57,574 nucleotides of DNA from Thraustochytrium sp. TN22. Lineage: Eukaryota > Sar > Bigyra > Thraustochytrida > Thraustochytriidae. The stretch spans positions 1-57,574 of the forward strand of contig JABLUY010000234.1 in NCBI GenBank assembly GCA_013306675.1, written 5' to 3'. A program made the position numbers and the translations under genes. The notes under the pieces were generated by a model. It ran no database searches and was not told the DNA's origin. It worked only from the letters and a program-made list of their open reading frames with translations. Shown here one piece after another: positions 37,288-46,059 of the stretch (position 1 is its first letter; the number at the start of each line of letters is the position of its first letter).

Positions 37288-39426
37288 CTACACGGTCTGC
37301 ATCTGCTGGGCACCATGAGGGCTCTCCTCTTCCTCAGGGTTCACGGCCTCGGGGTGGTCCGCCTTCTCCTTCGAGGGCGCCTGGTCCGCCGGATCCTGCA
37401 TGTCGCTGTCACCGTCGGAGCCGCCCACGTCGCCACCCGTAAAGGGGGTGTACCTGGCGATGAGGGTGATGGAGGTGACAATGGCGAGGAACGGGAGCAG
37501 GGCGGGCCAGGACTTGTCGTAGCCAACGACCTCCATGATGGCGCCGTCGGAGCTGGCGACGATGGGGATGGCCGAGATGATGCCGAAGAGCGCGTCGCCC
37601 GCCACGAGGCCAGCGCTGTACAGCACGCCCTCCGAGGCGTTGTCGTCCGGACGTGTGCCAGCGACAAAGTGCAGCAGGCTGCCGACGAAGATCGGCACCA
37701 GATAGGTGCAGGGCAGGTAAAAGGCGACGGCAAAGGCCAGCACGGGAAGGCGGAAGGCGCAGTTGTTGCGCTCGAGCAGGAGCTTGTCGATGGCAATGAT
37801 GACGACGCCGAGCCCCGCGCCGATGCCAATGTAGGTCCAGGGCAGCGTGCCGTTGAGGAGGCCCACGGGGATGGTGGCGATGATGCTGGCCTGCGGCGCC
37901 TGCAGGCCCTCGCCCAGCGTGTAGGCCTCGTCGAGCAGCTCAAGAATAGGCGCGATGACCAGCGAGGTGGAGGTGACACCGATGACCATGGCAACCTCCT
38001 GCTTCCAGGGCGTGGCGCCCAGCAAGAGGCCGCTCTTGAGGTCCTGGCTCTGGTCGCCCGAGATGGCGGCGGCCGAGGCGAGCGCCGCGCACATGATGAC
38101 GGCCGTGGGCGGGCCGACCGGGTCGTCCGACCCCCAGAGGCCGAGGATGAGGGCGGAGATGACCAGGCTGGACGAGATGGTCACGCCCGAGACTGGGTTG
38201 TTGGAGGACCCCACCAGGCCGGCCATGTAGGCAGCGACCGAGGAGAAGAGAAAGGCCAGCACCATGACGACGAGCGCCATGAAGAGGCAACGCCCCCAGC
38301 TGTCGGTGAAGCACGAAAAGATGATGTAGAGCGCCACAAAGCAGCCGCCAATGATGCCGAGCGTGAGCTTGAAAGGAAAGTCCTGGTCCAGGCGCGCCGG
38401 CAGCTGAACGCCATTGTGCACGCGGTCCATGTGCGTCGCCGTGCCGCGCAGCTGGCGGATGCCGAAGCGCACGCTCGTCACGAGTGCCACGCGCAGGTTG
38501 ACGAGGCTCCACAGGCCGCCCACGATCATGAGGCCAATGCCGGCATAGCGCGCCTCGCCGAACTCGGCGCTCGCCACGTTCTCGCCGTTGAACTCGCCGT
38601 TCTCTGCCACGTTCCAGTCCGCCTCGCTCCAACGGTTGTTGGCCACCGCCGAGAGCGGGATCATGATCAGGTACTGGCACATGCTGCCCAGAAAAAGCAC
38701 GCCGCCAATGGCCGGGCCCACCACGTAGCCCACGCCGAAGAGCGCCGAGGACACGTTCATGCCAATGTAGCTTGGGTACATGTTCTTGTACAGCCAGCCG
38801 ATGCCGAGCGTCGGCGAGTACATGGCCAGGGTCTCGAAAAGCTTGGTCAGCAGACCCAGCGCGCCGCCGCACACCACGGCCAGCGCCGCCTTGCCGCCGC
38901 GCTCGCCCGACCGCAGCACCTGCGCCGTCGCCACGCCCTCGGGGAACTTGAGCGGCGGCTCGATCTCCAGCAGCAGCGCGCGCCGCAGCGGGATGCTAAA
39001 GGCGATGCCCATGAGGCCGCCGAACAGCGTCAGCGTTGTCACATATGCGTAGTTGGTGCCCAGAAAACTGTCCCAGCCTTGCACGCCAGCAAACGCCGGG
39101 TTGCCCGCGTCGCGCTCGTGGTTCAGAATCACCAGGCCTGGGAGCGTGAAGATGGCGCCGGCTGCCAGCGACTCGCCGGCCGACGCCGCCGTCTGCACAA
39201 TGTTGTTCTCCAAAATGTTGGACCCCGGGAAGCACTTGAGGCACGCCATGGAGATCACGCTTGCCGGGATCGACGCGCTCACCGTCAGGCCGACCAGCAG
39301 GCCCAGGTACACATTGGCCGCGCCCAGCACTACCGCCAGCACAATCGATAGAATCGTGCCGCGCACCGTGATTTCCTTGTAGCGGTTGTGCGTCACATAC
39401 GGCACGAAGGACGTGTCCTCGCCCAT
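37288..39426 (-). CDS. OPT-family transporter, prokaryote-type
   Basis: 712 residues from the ATG at 39426 (M-G-E-D-T-S-F-V-P-Y-V); a further ten codons upstream begin only with GTG. About 14-16 hydrophobic segments. Hallmarks of the OPT family: A-A-N-V-Y-L-G-L-L-V-G-L-T-V near the start, then N-I-L-E-N-N-I-V-Q-T-A-A-S-A-G-E-S-L-A-A-G (broken by conservative changes only), and S-S-N-N-P-V-S-G-V-T-I in the middle. These match the bacterial/archaeal OPT branch better than plant or fungal OPT or YSL proteins. Family members import peptides or metal chelates with protons; the substrate here is unknown. The C-terminal tail is acidic and Pro/Glu-rich, a eukaryotic-style addition. Confidence 0.9.
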   Translation of the reverse strand: MGEDTSFVPYVTHNRYKEITVRGTILSIVLAVVLGAANVYLGLLVGLTVSASIPASVISMACLKCFPGSNILENNIVQTAASAGESLAAGAIFTLPGLVILNHERDAGNPAFAGVQGWDSFLGTNYAYVTTLTLFGGLMGIAFSIPLRRALLLEIEPPLKFPEGVATAQVLRSGERGGKAALAVVCGGALGLLTKLFETLAMYSPTLGIGWLYKNMYPSYIGMNVSSALFGVGYVVGPAIGGVLFLGSMCQYLIMIPLSAVANNRWSEADWNVAENGEFNGENVASAEFGEARYAGIGLMIVGGLWSLVNLRVALVTSVRFGIRQLRGTATHMDRVHNGVQLPARLDQDFPFKLTLGIIGGCFVALYIIFSCFTDSWGRCLFMALVVMVLAFLFSSVAAYMAGLVGSSNNPVSGVTISSSLVISALILGLWGSDDPVGPPTAVIMCAALASAAAISGDQSQDLKSGLLLGATPWKQEVAMVIGVTSTSLVIAPILELLDEAYTLGEGLQAPQASIIATIPVGLLNGTLPWTYIGIGAGLGVVIIAIDKLLLERNNCAFRLPVLAFAVAFYLPCTYLVPIFVGSLLHFVAGTRPDDNASEGVLYSAGLVAGDALFGIISAIPIVASSDGAIMEVVGYDKSWPALLPFLAIVTSITLIARYTPFTGGDVGGSDGDSDMQDPADQAPSKEKADHPEAVNPEEEESPHGAQQMQTV

Positions 39427-40564
39427 CTTGGCTGAATCCGATGCACGCAAACTCACAATCAGAGCCAGTCAGCCAAACAGGCAAATGGCAGCCTGCGGTC
39501 GCTAGCTTGAAGGCGAGAGAGAGAGATTTTTTGGTGTGAAGGTTTGGGTTTTGCCTGGGCTGCCGCGGCCGCGACAGCTGCGGCCTCGCCCCGCGCGAAC
39601 GGCCGCGTTGGCGCTGCGCTGCTGCAGCTTGGAGAAGCGGCGGGCCTCCGAAGCCTCGACGCGAGCGACCACAAACGTCTTCCCATGATCGTCCTGCCAG
39701 TGCGAGTGCCAGTGGCGTGCGTTTCAGCCTCGGACCGCGCATGCCATGCACGTTGCGCGAGACTGGGAAGCGAAGAAACATCCTTGCGAGATTTGGGCCA
39801 CTCGCCGGCGGGGCAAAAAGCTCAGCCAGCCAGCCAGCCACGCTGCCTGCCGCACGAAGCCGCCGGCAGAACAGCCTGCCAGCCAGGCGTGCGACCATGG
39901 CGACACCAGTGAAGCTGACCTCGTCTTCCGCCCCCAACGCGCTCCGAGACTTGAGTCAGCGCCGCCGCCGGAGCGCGTGCGGCCTCCGAGTCGCGCCAGC
40001 CAGCCAGGCCAGGCGCGGTGGCAGGATGGTCGGCGGTGGCCGACGCAGCTGCCCAGCCCGAACTTTATTGATACGAGTGCTCAAGGACCAAACTGTTGGA
40101 GCCGCGGCCAGGCAAGGATGGCTGACGCCCGTGGCTGCAGTGCCAACAAATCGGCCACGGACAAAGATGTTCGCACACCGAGTGCGCAGGCACCCGCAAA
40201 GCGTGCTGTGCGGGGCGTCGCGGGCCGCTCGAAGCTTCCGCTGGCGCAGCGGAACTCTGACTCTCAGGTCATGCAGCGCGCATTTTTCGAGCTAAACATC
40301 ATCATCCCTTACTGTAAAAAGGGGGGTACGGGTACGGGTAGCCCAGGCTGAGCGACAGCCCGGACAGGTGCACGAATCTGCTCGGCCTCACAGTCAACGG
40401 ACCAGGCCTCGGCTCGAATAAATCGAGACCAGGTGGAGAGAGCGAAGCGCAGTCTCCGTCAGCACGCGACGGGACGCAGTAGACCTCGTCAGCCCGACTC
40501 TTCTGCAATGAATGAGCTCGTCTTTTGTGCGCCCGAAATGAGGGCCAGAGCCAATATGCAACAT
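39427..40564. other. 1.1-kb stretch without a recognised gene
   Basis: Upstream of the OPT gene and downstream of ENY2. It contains a GA microsatellite near 39514-39525, CCAG/CAGC repeats near 39826-39842 and a G-rich GGTACGG repeat near 40321-40340. Open frames on both strands are short and without motifs. A small intron-containing gene could be hidden here, as with ENY2, but I found none. Confidence 0.4.
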
Positions 40565-41119
40565 TCATGACTCGCTCAAGAAGGTCCGGATGCGAGCGAG
40601 CAGCTCCGCCTTGATCGAGTCCGGCACAGTTGCTGTGCGGAGTAGAATACGCATCATTAGCACGCACGCACACACGCACGCACGCACGCACGCCTGCACC
40701 TCGACAAGAGATGCACTCTTCACGTACCACGGCCTCGAGGAGTCACCTCTGCGATGAGCTTGTCCACCGTGATGCTCTCCGTACCCTTGGTCTTGATGAT
40801 CTCTGTGACGAGAAAGGGGTGAGCTTTGGGGTGGAAATGGTGGCGTGCGCGCGCTCCATTTGAACGACTTACCCTTGGCGAAGGCCTTGAGGTCCTCGCG
40901 CCAGCCGCAAGCAATGAGCCGCGTTCGCAGGAGCTCCTCGAGCCTGCCATGTGTCATTCAGGAGGCGTCAGTCACCGTCGACGATCCCTTCCAGGACTTG
41001 GCCGCCCTCGTTGTCCACACGCACCGCTCGCGCTCACCTGTCTCCTCAAGCTTGGCGGCGATGGAGGCGCGGACCTGCTGCTCGCGCTGCTTGCGCTCCA
41101 CAAGGCCTGTGCCCTCCAT
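40565..41119 (-). CDS. ENY2: ENY2/Sus1, four exons
   Basis: A 102-residue protein assembled from four exons: 41119-41025, 40943-40873, 40802-40728 and 40632-40565. Introns of 81, 70 and 95 nt start with GTGCGT, GTAAGT and GTACGT and end in CAG. Phases agree at each junction. Features shared with animal ENY2: E-T-G-E-R-E-R-L-E-E-L-L-R across junction 1, C-G-W-R-E-D-L-K in exon 2, I-T-V-D-K-L-I-A-E-V-T-P-R-G-R in exon 3, V-P-D-S-I-K-A-E-L-L and R-I-R-T-F-L in exon 4. Length equals human ENY2 (101). ENY2/Sus1 serves the SAGA deubiquitinase module and the TREX-2 mRNA export complex at nuclear pores. Intron 3 carries a GTGC repeat. Start ATG at 41119 is the first in frame. Confidence 0.95.
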
Positions 41120-41504
41120 GGCGGCTCGCGCAGCGCAGCAGCTCAGGCCCACGGCGCTTCGTGCCGCTTCGTAGCGCTTCGTGGCACGCCTCCGCGCAAC
41201 GCCGCTTAGCGCACGCACCGCGCCGCGCCGCGCCGCGCGCCGCGTCGCGCCACACGAAGGTTCTGAACGGAGCACGAGCCCAAGCGCGGGCTCGAGGTCC
41301 GAGTCTGCGCTTTGCCGTTACGCTGAGTGGACAGGACATGGCTGTCCCGATGGCAGCAAAGAGGCAAGAGGATGGATGAATAAGGATTAGCTGATCAGGT
41401 GGGCCAGGGTATCGGGCATGCGGGCCGCGGCACACTGCGGCGTCCCTCTTTTATTTTGTTTTCGTGGTGGATGGGGTGGTGGCCGGGCCGGGCCGGCCGT
41501 CTCC
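41120..41504. other. Spacer upstream of ENY2
   Basis: 5' region of ENY2 and 3' flank of the next minus-strand gene. It has a GCCGC/CGCCG-rich stretch (41200-41250) and no recognisable gene. Confidence 0.4.
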
Positions 41505-42863
41505 TCACGCATTGTGGTCGAGAAAGTCCGTGCCGTAGCAGCGCGGGTCAGGCCCAATGGTAACGCCCTTGGCCTCGAGCGCGGTTTTGTAATTCTTGGC
41601 AAAGGCAGGGAGATCCTTGCACTGCAAGACGTAGGTGGCGTCCTTGGCCTTTTTGACGAAGTCGTCGACGGCCTTGCAGGCCTGATTCGCCGTGAGGCCC
41701 GCGGGCAGCGTCGGGCAGTCGCCGTCCATAAAGCAGGAGCAGCCGCACATGGTTCTGGAGCAAGTCTTGAGCATGTCCTCCTTGCCATAGTAGCGGAAAA
41801 AGGTCGGCAGCGGCTTGGCGTCAGAGTCGCGGCGAATGGGCGCGGTGCAAATCTCAAGGTTGTCGGCGAGCGCGGCGGAGACCTGGTCCGAGTCGCAGCA
41901 ACGAGAATTGGCGCCTTCCTCCATCTTGAGGCCCCGAAAGAGTTTCTGCCAAAAGGAGAGCATGCGGCCCGCGGTGTTGCCCTCGCAGTTGACGGCCTCC
42001 TTGAGCGCGGACGGGCTGCCCGGCATGCAGCGCGTGATCTTGACGGTATCAAAGCTCTGGATGCGGTCGTCTGTGCACGCTATGGCCGTATCCACCTTGT
42101 CGCTCTCCTCCTCGAGGACGGCAACCTCCACGGCCTGCGCCGCCGACCGCTTGTACACCTCGATGCTGAAGTCGTGGAAGGGAACCGCGTCCAGCTTCTC
42201 GACCAAGGCGCGCGCCATATCCAGGCTTGTGACAATCTCCTCGTCCGCCCAGGTCACCGTCTTGCCTCCCTCGCGGAAGGTGATGAGATAGACGTCGCGC
42301 CGCTTGCCGGCGCGCTCCATCACGGGTACGACGCCGTCCTTGGCGCCGTGCAGCGCGGACTCCGCGATGATGACGGCCACTACGATGATGAAGAAGAACG
42401 CAAAGAGCCCGATGACAACCCAGCGCCGGTGCCCGATCTCCGTGGGCGCGCGGTTGCCGGACGCGACCACGTTCATGGACTTCATCGCCTTGCTCTCGTC
42501 CAGCCGGTGCACCTCAAAGGTCGTCGACGACAGCGTCCGCTCTCGCTTCTTCTTCTTCTTCCTCTTCTTCTCTTCCGTTCCCATCTCCGTGTCTTTCTTT
42601 TTCGTTTGCGTCAGCTTTTTCGGCTGGCCTGGTCCGCCAGCGTCTTCGTCGCCCGTCCCGGCCAACTCCCCGTCGCGCTCCAGGTCGTGCTCGCCGTCCA
42701 CTTCCTCGTAGCTCTCCTCGTCCTCCTCGTCCCCGTAGTCATCATCATCATCATCATCGTCGTCGTCGTCGTCGTCGTCGTCTTCATGGTGCATGAACGC
42801 GAGCTTGTTGTCGCCGCTGCCCGTGCCGCCGACCTGGTGGTAGCCCTGCGACGGTTGACTCAT
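41505..42863 (-). CDS. Single-pass membrane protein with acidic N-terminus and Cys-rich outer domain, orphan
   Basis: 452 residues from the ATG at 42863. No known family recognised. The N-terminal part is cytosol-like: a run of 15 Asp encoded by an ATC/GTC microsatellite (42737-42783), more acidic residues, then a Lys-rich segment (K-K-R-K-K-K-K-K-R). One transmembrane segment follows (R-W-V-V-I-G-L-F-A-F-F-F-I-I-V-V-A-V-I-I). The C-terminal region of about 280 residues has about 12 Cys, including R-C-C-D and M-C-G-C-S-C, which suggests disulfides in a luminal or extracellular domain. The positive charges before the membrane segment predict a type II topology. No signal peptide is seen. Confidence 0.75.
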   Translation of the reverse strand: MSQPSQGYHQVGGTGSGDNKLAFMHHEDDDDDDDDDDDDDDDYGDEEDEESYEEVDGEHDLERDGELAGTGDEDAGGPGQPKKLTQTKKKDTEMGTEEKKRKKKKKRERTLSSTTFEVHRLDESKAMKSMNVVASGNRAPTEIGHRRWVVIGLFAFFFIIVVAVIIAESALHGAKDGVVPVMERAGKRRDVYLITFREGGKTVTWADEEIVTSLDMARALVEKLDAVPFHDFSIEVYKRSAAQAVEVAVLEEESDKVDTAIACTDDRIQSFDTVKITRCMPGSPSALKEAVNCEGNTAGRMLSFWQKLFRGLKMEEGANSRCCDSDQVSAALADNLEICTAPIRRDSDAKPLPTFFRYYGKEDMLKTCSRTMCGCSCFMDGDCPTLPAGLTANQACKAVDDFVKKAKDATYVLQCKDLPAFAKNYKTALEAKGVTIGPDPRCYGTDFLDHNA

Positions 42864-43266
42864 GCTGCCTGTCGTGTGGGCCGCTGCCGCCTCGGGCCGG
42901 GCTCGCGCTCGCGCTCCGCCGTACCAGCGCCGTGCGCGTCCCGCTGCGCTGCGCCGCGCCGCGCCGCGCTGCCCCAAGTGACGCTTCGGCTTCGCTCCGA
43001 CGAGGTTGGGGTCTGGCTTCGCTCGCTCGAGCTGCTCGGCGCCGGCTCCGTGCAGGCTGCTGGGTTGTCAGTGCAGACCACGAGCCGCGACGAGCTGAGC
43101 CGCTGCGCTGCGCGGAAAAGGCTCGATGCATGTCGCGCCCTGGCGAGCGATGAGTTCACGATCACACAAGCTGTTTGTCTTGAGCCTTGATGGCGGACAC
43201 TTCTTCGCTCGCTCCACCGCATCGCGTCTTCACTTCATCAAATAGCCTACATCGCTTCATGACACA
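42864..43266. other. Spacer between minus-strand genes
   Basis: About 400 bases, GC-rich near 42880-43000 and less so towards 43260. Nothing recognisable beyond the likely 5' leader of the acidic membrane-protein gene and the 3' flank of the next gene. Confidence 0.35.
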
Positions 43267-44157
43267 TCAGTCCGTGTTGAGCTTTACGGGCAAAGCAGCA
43301 CCCTGCACAAAGCGCCAGAGGCCATAGCCCTGGCTCCCCCAGGCCATGGCGAGCCAAGTGTGCATGAGAGCGTTGGTGATGCCGAGCGGAAGCCTGACCG
43401 CATTGAAAAAGTCGTAGGCAGGGAGCAAGGCGGCATTGGCGATGGCGCCGACGATGAGGATGATGACGTCGCGCTGCGCCACATGGACGTTGGCCCAAGA
43501 AGGCCGTGAGAGCAGCACGTAGACGAGGTAAAAGGTGGAGGGCGTCTGCGTGACGCCCGTGAGGAAAATGTCGCAAGCCGGCTGCTTCATGGAGTAGAGC
43601 CCCGCAACGATGATGAGCACGAAAATGACGGACCAGATGATCCAGCAATAGAGCGGCACGACCGGCACCGGGTAGCGCAACGGCGCGGCGCGCTCATCGA
43701 CCGGGAGCTCCGCAATGGCCGAGGCGGCAGCGCCCATGATGCCGCCAGCGGCGCCCACGGCGCCCACGCAGACCTTCCAGAGCATGCGAAAGAGCCGCGT
43801 GTGCAGCGCGCCGGGCAGGAACTGGTGACAGAGCGCACCGGCGAGCGTGGAGATGCCGTAGGACGCTAGCAAGGTGGCGCCGGCGTCCATGATGCGCGCG
43901 TTCTGCACAGTGCGCGTCTCGGCGCCCATGGTGATGGCCCAGGCCGTCATGATGATGGCCAGCGCGTAGTCCGTTCCCCACGTCAGCCAAGAGTCGTCAA
44001 AGCGCACGACGGCCTCGTACTTGAAGTTCGCCGCCGTGTACAGTTGCGGCCCGGTCAAGAAGGCGGTGAGCGGCGGGAACCATCGCGCGAAGACCGCCGT
44101 CGCCAGCGCCGCCGCCACCGACCCGGCTGCCCATGCTGCCTCCTCCTCGGGCCGCAT
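43267..44157 (-). CDS. Polytopic membrane protein, orphan
   Basis: 296 residues from the ATG at 44157. About seven to eight hydrophobic segments separated by short loops. Single polar residues lie in or next to them (D-S-W-L-T-W-G-T-D-Y before segment two, C-H-Q-F-L near segment three, N-A-L-M-H-T-W near the end). No family could be named. Conserved-looking Asp/His in membrane segments might mean a membrane hydrolase or channel, but this is only a hint. It starts at an ATG directly followed by R-P-E-E-E-A-A-W, without a signal peptide. Confidence 0.7.
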   Translation of the reverse strand: MRPEEEAAWAAGSVAAALATAVFARWFPPLTAFLTGPQLYTAANFKYEAVVRFDDSWLTWGTDYALAIIMTAWAITMGAETRTVQNARIMDAGATLLASYGISTLAGALCHQFLPGALHTRLFRMLWKVCVGAVGAAGGIMGAAASAIAELPVDERAAPLRYPVPVVPLYCWIIWSVIFVLIIVAGLYSMKQPACDIFLTGVTQTPSTFYLVYVLLSRPSWANVHVAQRDVIILIVGAIANAALLPAYDFFNAVRLPLGITNALMHTWLAMAWGSQGYGLWRFVQGAALPVKLNTD

Positions 44158-44582
44158 GCTCGCTCGTGCGCTTGCGCTTGGCGGCCGACCCGAAGGAGTT
44201 CTGCGCGGCGATGCGCATTCGAGTCATCTGCAAGTGCACTGCGTCAGTGCGTCGTCGCCGCGCGCCGAGCCTTGACCAGTCCGCGCCAGACCAGCCCGCG
44301 CCAGACCAGCGCGCGCTGGGTTGGTAGGGCTGGCACGTGAGGCGTACTGGGCGCGTACTGGGCGCGGGCGCAGGGGCTTTTTGCAGGCGCAGGCGCTGGC
44401 GCAGGCGCTGGCGTTGGCGCTGACTGCGAAGCAGGGTGAAAATGCGAGGCGAGGAGGCACGCAAACAACCTCTTGCGAGTCGCCATGGTCGAGCAGCGTC
44501 GAGCACAGCAAGCGATGGACCCGCCGCCAAAAGGCATAAAGTAAGAAGGTTTCATCATGGCGTGCAGTGGATAAGTAGCGGG
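44158..44582. other. Spacer between minus-strand genes
   Basis: About 425 bases. A GCCAGAC/CGCGCCAGACCAGC direct repeat lies at 44281-44310 and GCGCAGGCGCTGGC repeats at 44388-44415. No gene is seen. Confidence 0.35.
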
Positions 44583-45323
44583 TCAAGCGTCAAAGAGACC
44601 GCGGAAGAGCGCAGATGATTTGAGCAGGCGGAGGCCGCCGGCACGAAGGAGGGCGTCATCGACGTCGTCTTCTGCCTGCAGCTGCACCTTGCCAACTCCC
44701 GAAGATGGGACAGCACCATCTGCAACACGAAGTAGCGTCTTGTCCAGCTCCAGCTCCGCGTCGAGGCTACCACCCGTCCTGGACGATGACGAAAATGACG
44801 AAGATGATGATGAGGATGATGATGATGAGGAGGAGGAGGTGCTTGGCGAGAAGCCGGCATCATCGTCGTCCTCCTGATTCCTGCTCAACATTGAGCCTCC
44901 CACTCGGGTGTGGGTATTTGCTCGTCCTGTGGCTGGTGCCCGTGTCGGTGCTGGTGCTGGTGCTGGTGCTGCAGCAGCTGAGTGGAGAGCAGTCTGGCGA
45001 GCCTCTCGCTGCTGACGCGCCAAGACAATGCGTTTGCTCTTGTCGCAAAGCACTGGCGCGAAGGTACACGCGTCAGCCTCGCGCTGCTCGCGCTCGTCGC
45101 GGTGAGCCTGCAAGCGACGCTGGCGGCGCTCGTCCCACGAGCGCCGCTCCACACCAGCACCTGCTGCTAGCCTCAACGGAGCGACGGCGTCCTTGCGCTC
45201 ATCGCGTGACGTAGCAGGCAGCTCGCGTTTGAGCGCTTGCAAGAGGTCGAACGTGTTGGCTATGGAGGCTGCAAGTTGCTCGGCCTCGGCGCCGGCTGGC
45301 AGGGCGAAGCTCGCCATGCTCAT
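44583..45323 (-). CDS. Small coiled/low-complexity protein with a C-T-F-x-P motif, orphan
   Basis: 246 residues from the ATG at 45323. Residues 55-105 are rich in Arg/Glu and likely helical (R-R-Q-R-R-L-Q-A-H-R-D-E-R-E-Q). They include A-C-T-F-A-P-V-L-C-D-K-S-K-R-I, a pattern (x-T-F-x-P-x-x-x-x-x-S) seen in many protist cytoskeletal and flagellar proteins. A Pro/Ala-rich stretch and a run of about 15 Ser (from TCA/TCC repeats near 44800-44850) follow. The C-terminus (L-L-R-A-G-G-L-R-L-L-K-S-S-A-L-F-R-G-L) is amphipathic. No enzyme features. The frame is continuous and start and stop are clean, but low complexity makes the call less secure. Confidence 0.6.
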   Translation of the reverse strand: MSMASFALPAGAEAEQLAASIANTFDLLQALKRELPATSRDERKDAVAPLRLAAGAGVERRSWDERRQRRLQAHRDEREQREADACTFAPVLCDKSKRIVLARQQREARQTALHSAAAAPAPAPAPTRAPATGRANTHTRVGGSMLSRNQEDDDDAGFSPSTSSSSSSSSSSSSSSFSSSSRTGGSLDAELELDKTLLRVADGAVPSSGVGKVQLQAEDDVDDALLRAGGLRLLKSSALFRGLFDA

Positions 45324-46059
45324 GCTCTGCTCGCCGTCGCTCGCCGTCTACGCAGCGCACAGGCGCCGGCACGCGGGTGTTCGCGCACGCGAGCGCAGGC
45401 ACGTGAGCGCGGGCACGCGAGCGCAGGCACGCGAGCCCACGCAATACCGGGCCTGAGACGACCGCTGCAACCCGACTGACAGTGCGGTCCTGCCGCAACG
45501 GAGCAGCCTGCGCGGTTGCACCAACACCAAGCTACCGGACATACACATTCATGCGATCCATCGTCACTGCGTTCGTCGGCGCAAAAGTACCAGCAATTAC
45601 CAGCAATGCATAGCTAATCTTGGCGTGGATTGGATGCGGCGTAGAAGCAACAGAGCGGGCGTTTGCGTGCACTCACGTGCGCTCGCGCACTCACGTCGCA
45701 TGTGCTCCACGATCACTTTGGTGTACGCCCGGCGCATGCATTCCTGTTCGCGCGCATGAAGTACAGTCTTAGTTTATCAACACACGAGACACGAATGCGT
45801 TCCGCGATAGGGTCACGTGACCTCCTACAAATGGCGTGGTGGGTGGGAAAAGAAGAACAAAAAAAAGGCCAAGTCCAAAGGCGCTGTCGCTGGTGCCGCT
45901 TGGCCAAACGCTAGCGGCTTTGCGAGGTGGGTACATGGCACTGCTTGTTCAGCACTGGCTGGCGTACATCACCTGCTCTTGGAAAAAAAAGAGAAGGCTG
46001 TCTGTCTCTTTCCCGTTTCGCGCGCTCTTGCCTTGTTTCGTTCTTCGTCCCGGCAGCCT
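45324..46059. other. Spacer with GCAGGCACGCGA-type repeats
   Basis: About 735 bases. 45378-45435 contains five to six imperfect copies of a 12-base motif (GCGCAGGCACGC/GAGCGCGGGCACGC). The rest has no recognisable gene; an A-rich patch lies near 45848-45870. Confidence 0.4.

Noticed and set aside
40565-40957. Single-exon gene of 130 codons
   Set aside because: It reads through three segments with GT...AG borders; splicing gives a full-length ENY2 instead.
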